A stretch of DNA of 64,000 bases from Aliiroseovarius pelagivivens (GCF_900302485.1 NZ_OMOI01000002.1:124001-188000), one strand, 5' to 3'; positions 1 to 9,218 are shown, counted from the first letter of the stretch. Numbers and translations are program-made. Notes: a model not told the origin generated them from the letters alone.

Positions 1-179
1 AGCACCACGTCGCCCTCGCGCGCCACGAAGAACGAGATATCGGGCACGCAAAGGTCATCGATATCCAGAAAAAAGTTGTCCTCGGACGAAAACAGGCTCT
101 CCATCAGGGCATGGCTTTGCTTTAGCAGCGCCGTAGCCTGAGGATCACGCGGATCGCCGGGAACAACTTCAATCGTCAT
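1..179 (-). CDS. GNAT-family N-acetyltransferase, N-terminal fragment
   Basis: The gene runs off the left edge, so only its first 59 or so codons are visible. Its ATG (177-179) overlaps the TGA of the upstream cobW-family gene in an ATGA arrangement, which implies translational coupling. The visible protein starts MTIEVVPGDPRDPQATALLK and goes on through a KQSHALMESLF segment and an FFLDIDDL segment to SFFVARE, a pattern I know from putative GNAT acetyltransferases in which the chain enters the first beta strands of the fold. The acetyl-CoA-binding motif would lie outside the window, so the substrate cannot be guessed. The family call is from recognition of the N-terminus and is moderately secure. 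Confidence 0.6.
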   Translation of the reverse strand, partial: MTIEVVPGDPRDPQATALLKQSHALMESLFSSEDNFFLDIDDLCVPDISFFVAREGDVV

Positions 180-1297
180 GCGGTTAGCGCCTGTTCGATG
201 GCTGTGCGGTCAAGACCCGACTGACCGATGACCACCAGCCGCGTTTCGCGGGCCTGGGTGCCAAAGGGTTGGTCGAAATACGTGTCCACACGCGGACCAA
301 CAGCTTGAAGCGTCAGACGCATCGGCTTGCCTTCAACGGCCGCGAAGCCTTTCAGACGCAGAATGTTGTTGGCGCGGATCACCTCGGCGACCTTTTCGGC
401 AAAAGCTTTCGGGTCTGAGACTTCCCCCAGCGTAACCACGAAGCTTTCAAACGCATCATGGTCGTGATCGTGGTGGTGGTGATGGTCGTCATGATGGTGG
501 TCATCATCGTGATCATGATGGTGATGGTCGTCGTCATGGTCATGGTGGTGATCATCGTGGTGATGATGCCCCTTCTCGTGCAGCGATAGACGTGCATCCA
601 TGTCATCCTCGGCGCCCATGCCCTGCCCCAGCAGAACCTCGACCGGCAGCGCACCCATGGTCGAGCGGACCACCTGAACTCCATCGCGGCTTTCACCGGT
701 CAGCCGCGAGACCAACTGATCCGCTTCGCCATCGGCAAGAAGATCGGACTTGTTGACGACGATCATGTCGGCGCAAGTGACCTGATCCTTGAACAGCTCT
801 GACAGAGGCGTTTCGTGATCTAGGTTCTCGTCCAGCTTGCGCTGGGCTTCGACGGCATCCAGGTTGGACGCGAACTGACCGTCAAACACGGCCTTGCCGT
901 CCACCACGGTCACAACTCCATCCACGGTCACGCGGGTCGAGATCTCGGGCCATTGGAAAGCACGCACCAAGGGTTGCGGCAGCGCCAGACCCGAGGTTTC
1001 AATCACGATGTGATCAGGGGGCGTGTCGCGGTCCAGAAGCTTTTCAAGCGTCGGAATGAAATCCTCGGCCACGGTGCAACAGATGCAGCCGTTCGACAGC
1101 TCCATGATGTCATCCTCGGTGCAGGTTTCGTCCCCACAACCTTTCAGGATGTCGCCATCCACGCCCAGATCACCAAACTCGTTGATGATCAGCGCGATGC
1201 GCTTGCCCTTGGCGTTGTCCAGCATGTGGCGGATCAGGGTCGTCTTGCCCGCGCCCAGAAAACCGGTGACCACGGTGGCAGGAATCTTTGCTTGCAT
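176..1297 (-). CDS. CobW/COG0523-family metal-chaperone GTPase with long His/Asp tail
   Basis: This is a 373-aa G3E-family GTPase. The P-loop GFLGAGKTT is at residues 12-20, the metal-binding CxCC motif (C71-I-C73-C74) follows, and an NKSD guanine-specificity motif lies near the middle. A low-complexity linker of alternating His and Asp (roughly residues 240-285) precedes the CobW C-terminal domain. COG0523 proteins deliver metals to target enzymes; this one sits behind a cobalamin riboswitch, so a cobalt or B12 role is likely, although zinc-type paralogues also have His-rich tails. AAGGAGG lies just before the ATG. The GNAT gene downstream overlaps it by 4 nt. The exact client metal is not determined by the sequence. 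Confidence 0.9.
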   Translation of the reverse strand: MQAKIPATVVTGFLGAGKTTLIRHMLDNAKGKRIALIINEFGDLGVDGDILKGCGDETCTEDDIMELSNGCICCTVAEDFIPTLEKLLDRDTPPDHIVIETSGLALPQPLVRAFQWPEISTRVTVDGVVTVVDGKAVFDGQFASNLDAVEAQRKLDENLDHETPLSELFKDQVTCADMIVVNKSDLLADGEADQLVSRLTGESRDGVQVVRSTMGALPVEVLLGQGMGAEDDMDARLSLHEKGHHHHDDHHHDHDDDHHHHDHDDDHHHDDHHHHHDHDHDAFESFVVTLGEVSDPKAFAEKVAEVIRANNILRLKGFAAVEGKPMRLTLQAVGPRVDTYFDQPFGTQARETRLVVIGQSGLDRTAIEQALTA

Positions 1298-1311
1298 CTT
1301 ATCCTCCTTCG

Positions 1312-1328
1312 CCCGTCTCCCCGACGGG
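1312..1328 (-). promoter_or_regulatory. Hairpin between cobalamin riboswitch and cobW ribosome-binding site
   Basis: On the minus strand CCCGTC (1323-1328) can pair with GACGGG (1312-1317) around a GGGGA loop, immediately 5' of the AAGGAGG ribosome-binding site at 1302-1309. There is no T-run after it, so it is better read as part of a translational expression platform than as a terminator. The pairing is seen directly; the regulatory role is inference. Confidence 0.45.
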
Positions 1329-1344
1329 TGGGTTGCATGTGCGC

Positions 1345-1530
1345 ATGGCAGGTCTCCTGGCTTTGCGGGTCGAAGCGCGCCGCCGCCTTCCCGACCCTTA
1401 GGGCCAGTGGCGCTGGCGGGCGCTCTCCGCTTACAGTCGCGGGGGCGGCTGCACCATCAGACCCCGGATTGGGTCGTCCCCGGTGCATTCCCTTTTGTCC
1501 CAATGGGAACCATGCCGAACTTCTTTGCCG
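1345..1530 (-). promoter_or_regulatory. Cobalamin (AdoCbl) riboswitch upstream of cobW
   Basis: The 434-nt gap between cobW and smc is filled mainly by this element. Read on the minus strand it has the conserved B12-box region with GCCACTG (1405-1411) followed by the GGGAAGGC segment, and it closes with AGCCAGGAGACCTGCC (1347-1362), the typical 3' signature of the class. A GGTTCCC segment near 1505-1511 marks the 5' side. When cobalamin binds, such elements repress the downstream gene, here cobW and the coupled GNAT gene. The 5' boundary is approximate. The remainder of the gap toward smc (about 1531-1731) shows no other clear feature. Confidence 0.88.
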
Positions 1531-1731
1531 TGCAAGCGGGTAAAGGGTCAAGATCGAAACCGACGTCGCAAGCGGGAATGGCGGCAAGACGACCACGCCC
1601 CTTCAGCCACAAAAGCAATATCTTGTGGATAACTCACCCATTTCGACCACATATCGTTCCTCACCGTTGACTCCTGCACAATCCCTTCGAACAATCATCC
1701 AACAGTAAGAATCAATTATGAGGCAGACCGC

Positions 1732-4700
1732 TTGCGGTTTTCAAAACTCCGTCTGAATGGCTTTAAAAGCTTTGTAGACCCGACCGATCTGGTGATCGCG
1801 GACGGGCTGACGGGTGTTGTGGGTCCGAATGGCTGCGGCAAATCCAACCTTCTGGAAGCGCTGCGCTGGGTCATGGGCGAGAACCGCCCGACTGCCATGC
1901 GCGGCGGCGGGATGGAGGACGTGATCTTCGCCGGGGCATCAAGCCGCCCTGCCCGCAACTTTGCCGAAGTATCCCTGCTTTTGGACAACAGCGAACGGCT
2001 TGCGCCATCCGGGTTCAACGAAAGCGACAACCTTGAGATCGTGCGCCGGATCACCCGCGACGCCGGATCCGCCTATAAGGTCAACACCAAAGACGTCCGC
2101 GCGCGTGACGTTCAAATGCTGTTCGCCGATGCCTCAACCGGGGCGCATTCGCCCGCGCTGGTACGGCAGGGTCAGATTTCCGAGCTGATCAACGCCAAAC
2201 CCAAAGCGCGTCGTCGCATTTTGGAAGAGGCCGCCGGGATCTCGGGTCTGTATCAGCGCCGGCACGAAGCCGAGCTGAAACTGAAAGGCACCGAGACCAA
2301 TCTGGCGCGCATCGATGATGTGATCGAACAGCTGGCCTCTCAGCTGGGGCAGTTGGCGCGACAGGCCCGCCAAGCCGCGCGGTATCGCACCATCGGTGAC
2401 GACCTGCGTCGGGCTGAAGGGCTGCTTCTGTATCGCCGCTGGAAAGAAGCTGACGCCGCCCGCGCCGATGCACAGACCCAGTTGACCGACCGTGTAAAGG
2501 CCGCCGCCGCCGCTGAAGGTGCTTCGCGTCAAGCGACCAAAGCCCGACAGGACGCCGAAGACCGCCTGCCACCCCTGCGCGAGGAAGAGGCCATCGCCGC
2601 CGCAATCCTGCAACGTCTGCAAGTTCAGCGCGACCAATTGTCAGATCAGGAAAGCCAAGCCCGCGAACGGATCGAGACCCTGACAAGCCGCATCACCCAA
2701 CTGACCCGCGATATTGATCGGGAAAGTGGGCTGAACAAAGACGCCGGCGAAACGATCGAGCGGTTGGAATGGGAACAGGCGCAAATTGCCAAGGCGTCTG
2801 AAGGTCATGGAGACGTGCTTGAAGCATCCAATGCCGATGCGCGCGACAGTGCCGCGATCTTGCAGGAACGTGAAGCTGACCTGACCCAACTGACGGAAGA
2901 CGTCGCGCGGCTGGCCGCGCGCCACCAATCCGCTCACCGCCTGTTGGATGACAGCCGTAAAACGCTTGAGAAAAGTGAAGCCGAGGCCACGCGAGCACGC
3001 TCCGCAATGGACGACGCCAAGGGGGCCGTGGATAAGGCGGGTACGGATTTTAACGCGGCTGGCGTGGCGCAAACCTCTGCCGCCAAAGCGTCTGAGGATG
3101 CGGAAGCCGCACTTGTCGCAGCTGATGAAGCCCGTTCCGAAGCGCAGTCGCGCGAAGCCGACGCCCGCGCCGCCCGATCGTCCGCTGAAGGCGAAGTGAA
3201 CGCCCTTCATGCCGAGGTTCAGGCGCTGTCCCGTCTGGTCGAACGCGACTCGGCTGAAGGTACGCAAGTGCTGGACAGTCTGCGTGTCAAATCTGGGTAC
3301 GAGAAAGCTTTGGGTGCGGCGCTCGCCGATGATCTGCGTGCCCCTGAAATTGATGGCGAAGCACCGTCTGGTTGGGCACTATTACCGGGGTATTCGCAAG
3401 CACAGGCCTTGCCCGATGGCGTGAATGCCCTGTCCAACTATGTCTCGGTGCCCGAAGTTTTGGCCCGCCGCATGAGCCAGATTGGTTTGGTCAGCACCGA
3501 AGACGCAGCGCGCCTTCAGGCAGACCTGAAACCCGGGCAGCGTCTGGTCTCGATGGAAGGCGATCTGTGGCGTTGGGACGGGTTCCGGGCGGGCGCCGAA
3601 GACCAACCCTCGACCGCCGCGTTGCGGCTTGAGCAGCTGAACCGCCTGCAAGAACTCAAGCAGGATCTGGAAGAAGCCACCGCCCGCGCCGATGGGGCCC
3701 GCGCAGCCCATGACGTACTAAAAACCCGTTTGGTCGAAACGACCGAGGCTGACAAGCGTGCCCGCGATGCGCGTCGCGATGCCGACCGCGCCGTGACCGA
3801 GGCCAACCGCGCCCTGTCGCGTGCCGAAGCAGATCGCAATATCGCGGAAGGCAAACTGGAAAACCTTGGGCTGGCGCTGAAACGCCACGAGGAAGAAGCC
3901 ATGGGTGCGCGCCAGCGTCTGGCCGAGGCCGAACGCGGTGTTGCTGATCTGGGCGATTTGGATGCTGCCCGCACACAGGTGGAAGAAGTCAAAATGGCCG
4001 TGGAAGCCGCACGGATGACCATGATGTCCAAACGCTCGGCCCATGATGAACTGCGCCGCGAGGGCGAAGCACGCATCCGCCGCTCTCAGGAAATCACCAA
4101 GGAAATCTCGGGCTGGAAGCACCGTCTGGAAACCGCTGGCAAACGGATTGCCGAATTGGAAGAGCGCAAGACGGAAAACGAAGCCGAACTGAAGGACGCT
4201 CAGGCCGCGCCAGACGAACTGGCCGCCAAGCGAGACGAGTTGGCCGATGCTATTGGCGAAGCTGAAACACGGCTTAAGGCGGCCGGCGACAAGTTGGCCG
4301 AAGGCGAAACCGCCGAGCGCGAAGCGGCTAATGCTGAACGCGACGCAGAACGCGCCGCCGGCGAAGCCCGCGAGGCCCGCGCCCGTGCCGAAGCCCGTGC
4401 AGACGCCGCCCGCGAGACAGTGACCCTTGCTGCCGAGCGCATTCAGGAAGAGATGGAGACCACGCCGGACGCTCTTTTGGAAACGCTGGATGCGGACCCC
4501 GAAAAGATGCCTTCGTCCGAGCAGATCGAACACGATGTGAACCGTTTGAAACGCCAGCGAGATTCCTTGGGCGCGGTCAACCTGCGCGCCGAAGAAGACG
4601 CCAAGGAAGTTCAGGAAGAACACGATCATCTGCTGTCTGAAAAGACCGATCTGGAAGAAGCAATCAAGAAGCTGCGCTCGGGTATTTCCAGTCTGAACAA

Positions 4701-5187
4701 GGAAGGACGCGAGCGTCTGTTGACCGCGTTCGAGCAGGTGAACGAAAGCTTCGGCACCCTGTTCCAGCATCTGTTTGGTGGCGGCGAAGCCAAGCTGGTG
4801 CTGGTCGAAAGCGACGATCCGCTGGATGCGGGGCTGGAAATCATGTGCCAACCGCCGGGCAAGAAGCTGTCGACACTCAGCCTGCTGTCGGGCGGCGAAC
4901 AGACCTTGACTGCGCTGGCCCTGATCTTTGCCGTCTTCCTTGCCAACCCCGCCCCGATCTGTGTGCTGGACGAGGTCGACGCGCCGCTGGATGACGCCAA
5001 CGTCACGCGCTTCTGTGACCTGCTGGACGAGATGACCCGCCGCACGAACACGCGCTTCCTGATCATCACCCACCACGCGGTGACGATGGCACGGATGGAC
5101 CGGTTGTTTGGTGTAACTATGGCTGAACAGGGTGTCAGCCAGCTGGTGAGTGTTGACCTGAAAAAGGCCGAGCAAATGGTCGCCTGA
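1732..5187 (+). CDS. smc: Chromosome segregation protein SMC
   Basis: This 1151-aa protein has the full SMC layout. The N-terminal ATPase half carries the Walker A GPNGCGKS at residues 31-38. Long Ala/Glu/Arg-rich coiled coils flank a hinge in the middle (around residues 500-630). The C-terminal half has the LSGGEQ signature and the Walker B segment CVLDEVDAPLDD. SMC forms the condensin core with ScpA and ScpB and organises the chromosome. The start is a TTG, chosen because a GAGG lies 8 nt upstream and the protein begins MRFSKLRLNGFKSF, as in other SMCs; a nearby ATG at 1718 is out of frame. The gene is monocistronic here. Confidence 0.97.
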   Translation: MRFSKLRLNGFKSFVDPTDLVIADGLTGVVGPNGCGKSNLLEALRWVMGENRPTAMRGGGMEDVIFAGASSRPARNFAEVSLLLDNSERLAPSGFNESDNLEIVRRITRDAGSAYKVNTKDVRARDVQMLFADASTGAHSPALVRQGQISELINAKPKARRRILEEAAGISGLYQRRHEAELKLKGTETNLARIDDVIEQLASQLGQLARQARQAARYRTIGDDLRRAEGLLLYRRWKEADAARADAQTQLTDRVKAAAAAEGASRQATKARQDAEDRLPPLREEEAIAAAILQRLQVQRDQLSDQESQARERIETLTSRITQLTRDIDRESGLNKDAGETIERLEWEQAQIAKASEGHGDVLEASNADARDSAAILQEREADLTQLTEDVARLAARHQSAHRLLDDSRKTLEKSEAEATRARSAMDDAKGAVDKAGTDFNAAGVAQTSAAKASEDAEAALVAADEARSEAQSREADARAARSSAEGEVNALHAEVQALSRLVERDSAEGTQVLDSLRVKSGYEKALGAALADDLRAPEIDGEAPSGWALLPGYSQAQALPDGVNALSNYVSVPEVLARRMSQIGLVSTEDAARLQADLKPGQRLVSMEGDLWRWDGFRAGAEDQPSTAALRLEQLNRLQELKQDLEEATARADGARAAHDVLKTRLVETTEADKRARDARRDADRAVTEANRALSRAEADRNIAEGKLENLGLALKRHEEEAMGARQRLAEAERGVADLGDLDAARTQVEEVKMAVEAARMTMMSKRSAHDELRREGEARIRRSQEITKEISGWKHRLETAGKRIAELEERKTENEAELKDAQAAPDELAAKRDELADAIGEAETRLKAAGDKLAEGETAEREAANAERDAERAAGEAREARARAEARADAARETVTLAAERIQEEMETTPDALLETLDADPEKMPSSEQIEHDVNRLKRQRDSLGAVNLRAEEDAKEVQEEHDHLLSEKTDLEEAIKKLRSGISSLNKEGRERLLTAFEQVNESFGTLFQHLFGGGEAKLVLVESDDPLDAGLEIMCQPPGKKLSTLSLLSGGEQTLTALALIFAVFLANPAPICVLDEVDAPLDDANVTRFCDLLDEMTRRTNTRFLIITHHAVTMARMDRLFGVTMAEQGVSQLVSVDLKKAEQMVA

Positions 5188-5257
5188 CCCGGCAACGCCC
5201 TTGCCCCACCGCGATCATGACCCTAGGCTTGTTTCAAAATTCGATTTGGAGAAGCTT

Positions 5258-5725
5258 ATGAAATCCTTTCTTTTTTCTGGTGCACTGGCGCTGTCAATGA
5301 TGGGTGGTCACGCCGCAACTGCTCAGCAGGTGAAAGCGTCTGAACCTGCAAGCGTTTTGGCCTATTTTGAAGATCTCGGAGCCCCTGCAAAACTGGTCGA
5401 AGACAGCGTTGGCGACCCCTCTGTCGAGGTGCAGTATTACGGCACCAGCATGGTCGTTTTCTTCTATGGATGCCGCAACAATACGAACTGCAACTCTCTT
5501 CAGTTCTTTGCAGCCTACACCGCGGAAAGCGAGATCACGCTGGAGGGCCTGAACGACTGGAACGCCGCGCAGCGCTATGGCCGAGCCTATCGCGCCGAGG
5601 ACGGTCGTAAAATGTTGGAGTATGACATCTATACCGGTCAGGACGGCGTCAGCATGGCTGACTTTGACGAGGTCTTCGATATCTGGACCGAGGTCGTGGA
5701 AAGCTTCGAAGACGCGCTTTCCTAA
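5258..5725 (+). CDS. Exported YbjN-domain protein
   Basis: The product is 155 aa with a signal peptide (MKSFLFSGALALSMMGGHAATAQ, cleavage near residue 23) and a YbjN-type fold: a repeated pattern of aromatic beta strands with a VEVQYYGTSMVVFFYGC segment, and a conserved Trp/Asn-rich centre. The start at 5258 follows GGAGAAGC with good spacing and gives the signal peptide at the very N-terminus; the longer frame from 5201 would not. YbjN-type proteins are of uncertain role, and exported versions are common in Rhodobacteraceae. Two cysteines (in YGCRNNTNCN) may form a disulfide in the periplasm. A strong terminator follows. Confidence 0.75.
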   Translation: MKSFLFSGALALSMMGGHAATAQQVKASEPASVLAYFEDLGAPAKLVEDSVGDPSVEVQYYGTSMVVFFYGCRNNTNCNSLQFFAAYTAESEITLEGLNDWNAAQRYGRAYRAEDGRKMLEYDIYTGQDGVSMADFDEVFDIWTEVVESFEDALS

Positions 5726-5732
5726 TACGCAT

Positions 5733-5763
5733 CGCCCCCACCCCGAAGGCTGGGGGCGTTTTT
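5733..5763 (+). terminator. Rho-independent terminator after the YbjN-like gene
   Basis: CGCCCCCA (5733-5740) pairs perfectly with TGGGGGCG (5751-5758) around a 10-nt loop, followed by five Ts. It ends transcription of the plus-strand gene just before the convergent transglycosylase gene. Confidence 0.85.
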
Positions 5764-5764
5764 C

Positions 5765-6946
5765 TTACAGAGCGTTCAGAAGCTGTGCCGTCGGCCAAGC
5801 GTCCGCAGGCAGGCCAAGACGAACCTGCTCTTTCTGAATGGCGGCACGGGTTTTTGCGCCCAGAATACCATCAATCTTGCCCACATCATGCCCGCGCGCA
5901 GACAGTTTCTTTTGCAGCGCTTTCATCTGCTGACCGCTGAAGGCCGGATCGGGATTGCCCGCATTGAAAACCGGTCCGCCCTCAAGGCGCGTGGCGAAAT
6001 AGGCTGCGGTGGTCACATAGACGAAGCTTTGGTTCCACTCGAAATACACACGGAAGTTGGGATAGGCGATGAAGGCTGGCCCCTTGCGTCCCTGCGGCAA
6101 GATGATCGAGGCAGGCAGGTTCCCCGCACCCAGCTTTCCAGCCCGCGGCGAAACGCCAAGCGCCGCCCAGTCTGACACCGCTTTCGTCGTGTCCAACCCG
6201 GTCTCGGCCCAATTCAGATCGGCAGGAACGGTGACCTCTTGCAGCCACGGCTCACCCGCGCGCCAGCCCAGACCCCGCAACATGTTGGCCCCAGACAGTA
6301 GCGCATCGGCTGGTGTTTTGCGCAGATCGATCTTGCCGTCGCCATTGCCGTCCACACCGGCCTCGATGATGTCACCGGGCAGCATCTGAACCATGCCAAT
6401 CTCGCCCGCCCATGCGCCTGTCGAGGTCGCCGGGTTGAAGGCACCGGCCTCGTACAGTTCAAGCGCCGCAAAAACCTGCGGCTGGAACAGCTCGGGGCGG
6501 CGGCAGTCATGCGATAGCGTGACCAGCGAGTTCAGCGTGTTGAAGTCCCCTTGGAAGGCGCCATAGTCGGTCTCGAACGCCCAGAATGCGGTCAGAACGC
6601 CGCGACTGACGCCGTATTCGGCCTCCATCCTATCAAAGACCGCGGCATGTTTGGTCAGCATTGCGCGGCCCCGGTTGATCCGGTCCTGACTGATCAGACG
6701 GCGCGAGAAATCAACGAAGGGCCGTTGAAAGATCCCCTGCGACCGATCTGCCTTCAGCGTCGCCTGATCCTGACGGACGGACGCGAAGAACTTGTTCACG
6801 CTGGCTTTGGAATGACCCTTGGCGATGGCCTCGTTTTTCATCGCGCCCACGAAGCCTTTGAAGCTTCCGCCACAGGCCACGGATTGCGCCTGTGCGGGAA
6901 GGGCCAGGGACATGGCAATCGCCACGGCCGAGATAATTTTTTGCAT
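5765..6946 (-). CDS. Lytic murein transglycosylase (MltB/SLT_2 type) with peptidoglycan-binding domain
   Basis: This 393-aa periplasmic enzyme cleaves peptidoglycan glycan strands to 1,6-anhydromuramic products. A signal peptide ends near AQAQS (residue 22). The catalytic domain includes FWAFETDYGAF, where E125 aligns with the MltB catalytic glutamate, and a GxVQMLPGDI segment (GEIGMVQMLP). The C-terminus (about 335-393) is a PG_binding_1 domain with KLSARGHDVGKIDGILG. There is no lipobox, so it is probably soluble in the periplasm. The gene converges on the YbjN-like gene and is separated from cobD by 48 nt; the two may share a transcript but are functionally unrelated. Confidence 0.93.
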   Translation of the reverse strand: MQKIISAVAIAMSLALPAQAQSVACGGSFKGFVGAMKNEAIAKGHSKASVNKFFASVRQDQATLKADRSQGIFQRPFVDFSRRLISQDRINRGRAMLTKHAAVFDRMEAEYGVSRGVLTAFWAFETDYGAFQGDFNTLNSLVTLSHDCRRPELFQPQVFAALELYEAGAFNPATSTGAWAGEIGMVQMLPGDIIEAGVDGNGDGKIDLRKTPADALLSGANMLRGLGWRAGEPWLQEVTVPADLNWAETGLDTTKAVSDWAALGVSPRAGKLGAGNLPASIILPQGRKGPAFIAYPNFRVYFEWNQSFVYVTTAAYFATRLEGGPVFNAGNPDPAFSGQQMKALQKKLSARGHDVGKIDGILGAKTRAAIQKEQVRLGLPADAWPTAQLLNAL

Positions 6947-6994
6947 GTGAATACCTTTGGTTCTCTGCTCGCCCGGCAGATTACCGGATTCGCA

Positions 6995-7912
6995 TCACGA
7001 GACAACCGCAAGTAGGATCACGACGCCCAGCAGGACCAACCATGCCGACCACAGGGCATCCACGGCCTGATCGACCTCTTTCGCGCCGATGTCGCGCGCG
7101 CCTTCGCCGTTCACCCACGGGAAGTCCCGCATCTCGCCGTGATAGGCGCGGGGTCCGGAGAGGGCCACATTCAGGGTCGAGGCCATGGCCGCTTCGGGCC
7201 AGCCCGCATTGGGCGAGCGGTGCAAGGGGGCATCGCGACGGATCACCGACCACGCGGACCATTTGCGACTTGCCAGCATCAGAATCACGGCGGTCAGCCG
7301 CGCGGGCACCCAGTTCAACACGTCATCCAAACGGGCGGCGAATTTGCCGAACTGTTCGTATCGTTTGTTGCGATAGCCGATCATGCTGTCGGCCGTGTTC
7401 ACCAGCTTATAGACCATCAGCCCCGGCAGCCCCGCAATCAGGAACCAGAAGGCAGGCGCCACCACCCCGTCCGAGAAGTTCTCGGCCGCGCTTTCAATCG
7501 CACCGCGTGCGATGGCATCGTCACGCATATCCTGCGTGTCTCGGCCAACGATCATGGCAACCGCGTTGCGTCCTTCTTCCGTCGATTGGCGTAGCGCGTC
7601 GGCCACGGCCTGCACGTGCTGAGCCAAGGATTTCTGCGCCAGAAGGATCGCAGCCAAGATGATTTCCAGAAGCCCGCCAAAGGGCAGATGCTGGATCACT
7701 AGGCCAACGATCCCTGCCAAAGCAGCCAGTACGAAAACTCCCATCGCACCGTTGAAGAAACGGTTATCGCCTTCGTTCAACGCACGCTCGAGCCGCCCGA
7801 TTGCGCGACCCATCAAGACCGCTGGATGCGGCACTCGTTTCCACGCCCAATCGGGTTCGCCTACAAAGGCGTCCAGCAACAAGGCGAGGGCAAGCACACC
7901 AGCGTAGCTCAT
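6995..7912 (-). CDS. cobD: Adenosylcobinamide-phosphate synthase CobD (CbiB)
   Basis: This 305-aa integral membrane protein attaches the aminopropanol (phosphate) side arm to adenosylcobyric acid. It has the family N-terminus LLLDAFVGEPDWAW, the VPHPAVLMG motif, hydrophobic helices, and the middle SAAENFSDGVVAPAFWF segment. The ATG at 7912 was chosen because it overlaps the TGA of cobC (ATGA); a longer frame to 8029 would run deep into cobC. It is the third gene of the DUF1636-cobC-cobD operon. CobC makes the aminopropanol phosphate precursor that CobD uses, so the two act in sequence. Confidence 0.94.
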   Translation of the reverse strand: MSYAGVLALALLLDAFVGEPDWAWKRVPHPAVLMGRAIGRLERALNEGDNRFFNGAMGVFVLAALAGIVGLVIQHLPFGGLLEIILAAILLAQKSLAQHVQAVADALRQSTEEGRNAVAMIVGRDTQDMRDDAIARGAIESAAENFSDGVVAPAFWFLIAGLPGLMVYKLVNTADSMIGYRNKRYEQFGKFAARLDDVLNWVPARLTAVILMLASRKWSAWSVIRRDAPLHRSPNAGWPEAAMASTLNVALSGPRAYHGEMRDFPWVNGEGARDIGAKEVDQAVDALWSAWLVLLGVVILLAVVS

Positions 7913-8850
7913 AGGGCGGCCTCCAGTTGCGACCAACGATCTGGATGCGGTAGCCCAAGGCGAAGCCAGCGCGTCGAATAGGGGAAGATGCGCGACCAGA
8001 TATGGCGTTCGGCCAAGCGGTCTTGCCACGCCTGCGCGTCACCCACATCGTAAAGCCGGAACAGAGTGGTGCCGCCCAGCGCTTCGGCGCCATTGGCGCT
8101 CATCAACGCATCCAGACGCGCGGTGTCTTCCGCCAACCGTGTACGCGTCGCGTCGGCCCATGCCGAATCCTCTAACGCCTGAGCACCCAATTCCAGCGCG
8201 GGACCAGAAACCTGCCAAGGTCCAATCGTGTCGCGCAGCTTGGCGATCAGCGCGGGATCTCCGATCACGAAGCCCAGTCGCAACCCAGCCAGTCCCCAGA
8301 ACTTGCCGAAGCTTTTCAGGATCAACACGCCCGGTTTGGTCGCGGCCTCGATCAGGCTTTGATCCGGGATCACATCGCAAAAGCTTTCGTCGATCACGGT
8401 CAGGGCACGGTCCAAGTCCAAGTCCGGCCAGACGCGACCATCGGGGTTGTTGGGATGTACGACGACGCGGGCTGGGGCGGCGTGATCTGTGACCTGCCAG
8501 CCTTGCGCCTGAAACCCGGCGGCGTGTTCGTTATAGGTTGGACCTTCGATCTGCACCTGACCCGCAGGCAGAAGCGAGGGGATGCGGGCGATCAGAGCAG
8601 ACGCACCGGGCGCGGCCAAAACCGCAGCACCATCCGGCACGTTCCAAAACGAGCGCGCCGCGGCCTCAAGCCGTGCAAACGCGCCCTTGTCGGGCAGCGC
8701 GGTCCATGCATCCGCCGAGAACGCACCCACAGGATAGGGCAGCGGGTTGATGCCAGTGGACAGGTCCAACCAGCCGGTACGTGTGCCGCCGAACCGCGCG
8801 ATGGCTGCGTCCAGCCCGCCCCCGTGATCGCGTTCTTCCGCTTGGGTCAT
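7909..8850 (-). CDS. cobC: Threonine-phosphate decarboxylase CobC
   Basis: The 313-aa product is a PLP-dependent aminotransferase-fold enzyme that makes (R)-1-amino-2-propanol phosphate from L-threonine phosphate. It opens with an HGG and DLSTGINP segment (LDLSTGINPLPYP), has the HPNNPDG motif, and carries the PLP lysine in SFGKFWGLAGLRLG (K183). It overlaps DUF1636 upstream and cobD downstream by 4 nt each, so the three are translated together. No cobalamin riboswitch is visible in front of this operon, in contrast to cobW. Confidence 0.92.
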   Translation of the reverse strand: MTQAEERDHGGGLDAAIARFGGTRTGWLDLSTGINPLPYPVGAFSADAWTALPDKGAFARLEAAARSFWNVPDGAAVLAAPGASALIARIPSLLPAGQVQIEGPTYNEHAAGFQAQGWQVTDHAAPARVVVHPNNPDGRVWPDLDLDRALTVIDESFCDVIPDQSLIEAATKPGVLILKSFGKFWGLAGLRLGFVIGDPALIAKLRDTIGPWQVSGPALELGAQALEDSAWADATRTRLAEDTARLDALMSANGAEALGGTTLFRLYDVGDAQAWQDRLAERHIWSRIFPYSTRWLRLGLPHPDRWSQLEAAL

Positions 8851-9218
8851 GTGTCCTCCGGCAAGGGTGCGTGGCGGGTCACGAAATGGCCCTTAACGGC
8901 CTGCGGCCATTCGCGGTACGGCACTTGCCCGGTGTCGCTATCCGCATGGGCCACCGCATAGTCGACGATCCCCTGTGCGGCATCCTCGGACACCTCGAAC
9001 CGTCCCAGCGTGTAGCAAAGCTTGCCGTTCGCCTGAATGGCCACGTTGCAGCTGTTGTCACAGCCCATCAGACAGGACACGCGGCGCGTGCGGACAGCGG
9101 TGCCATCGGCCTGCGCCTCGATCAGCGCGGCCAGAACTTCGCCATCGGTCTGCTCCATCCCGCGCTCGGCCCAATCCTCGTGCTTGCAAGTGTCACAGAT
9201 GGTGATCCAGGTTGTCAT
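8847..9218 (-). CDS. DUF1636 family protein, Cys-rich, in cobalamin operon
   Basis: This 123-aa protein starts MTTWITICDTCKHEDWAERG and has two cysteine groups, CDTC at the N-terminus and SCLMGCDNSC in the middle, which suggest a thioredoxin-like 2Fe-2S or metal-binding fold. DUF1636 proteins are repeatedly found beside cobalamin biosynthesis and CobW genes, but their reaction is not known. The start at 9218 has AAGGAG 8-10 nt upstream; the longer frame to 9335 lacks one. It is the first gene of the cobC-cobD operon and its TGA overlaps the cobC ATG. Confidence 0.85.
   Translation of the reverse strand: MTTWITICDTCKHEDWAERGMEQTDGEVLAALIEAQADGTAVRTRRVSCLMGCDNSCNVAIQANGKLCYTLGRFEVSEDAAQGIVDYAVAHADSDTGQVPYREWPQAVKGHFVTRHAPLPEDT

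Noticed and set aside
455..570. Tandem repeat or CRISPR-like pattern
   Set aside because: The repeated CAT/GAT/GTG pattern is simply the His/Asp-rich coding stretch of cobW; no spacers or uniform repeats exist.
3718..5175. Long minus-strand open frame opposite smc
   Set aside because: It is antisense to a clear SMC protein and has low-complexity Phe/Ala composition caused by the Glu/Ala-rich coiled coil on the other strand.
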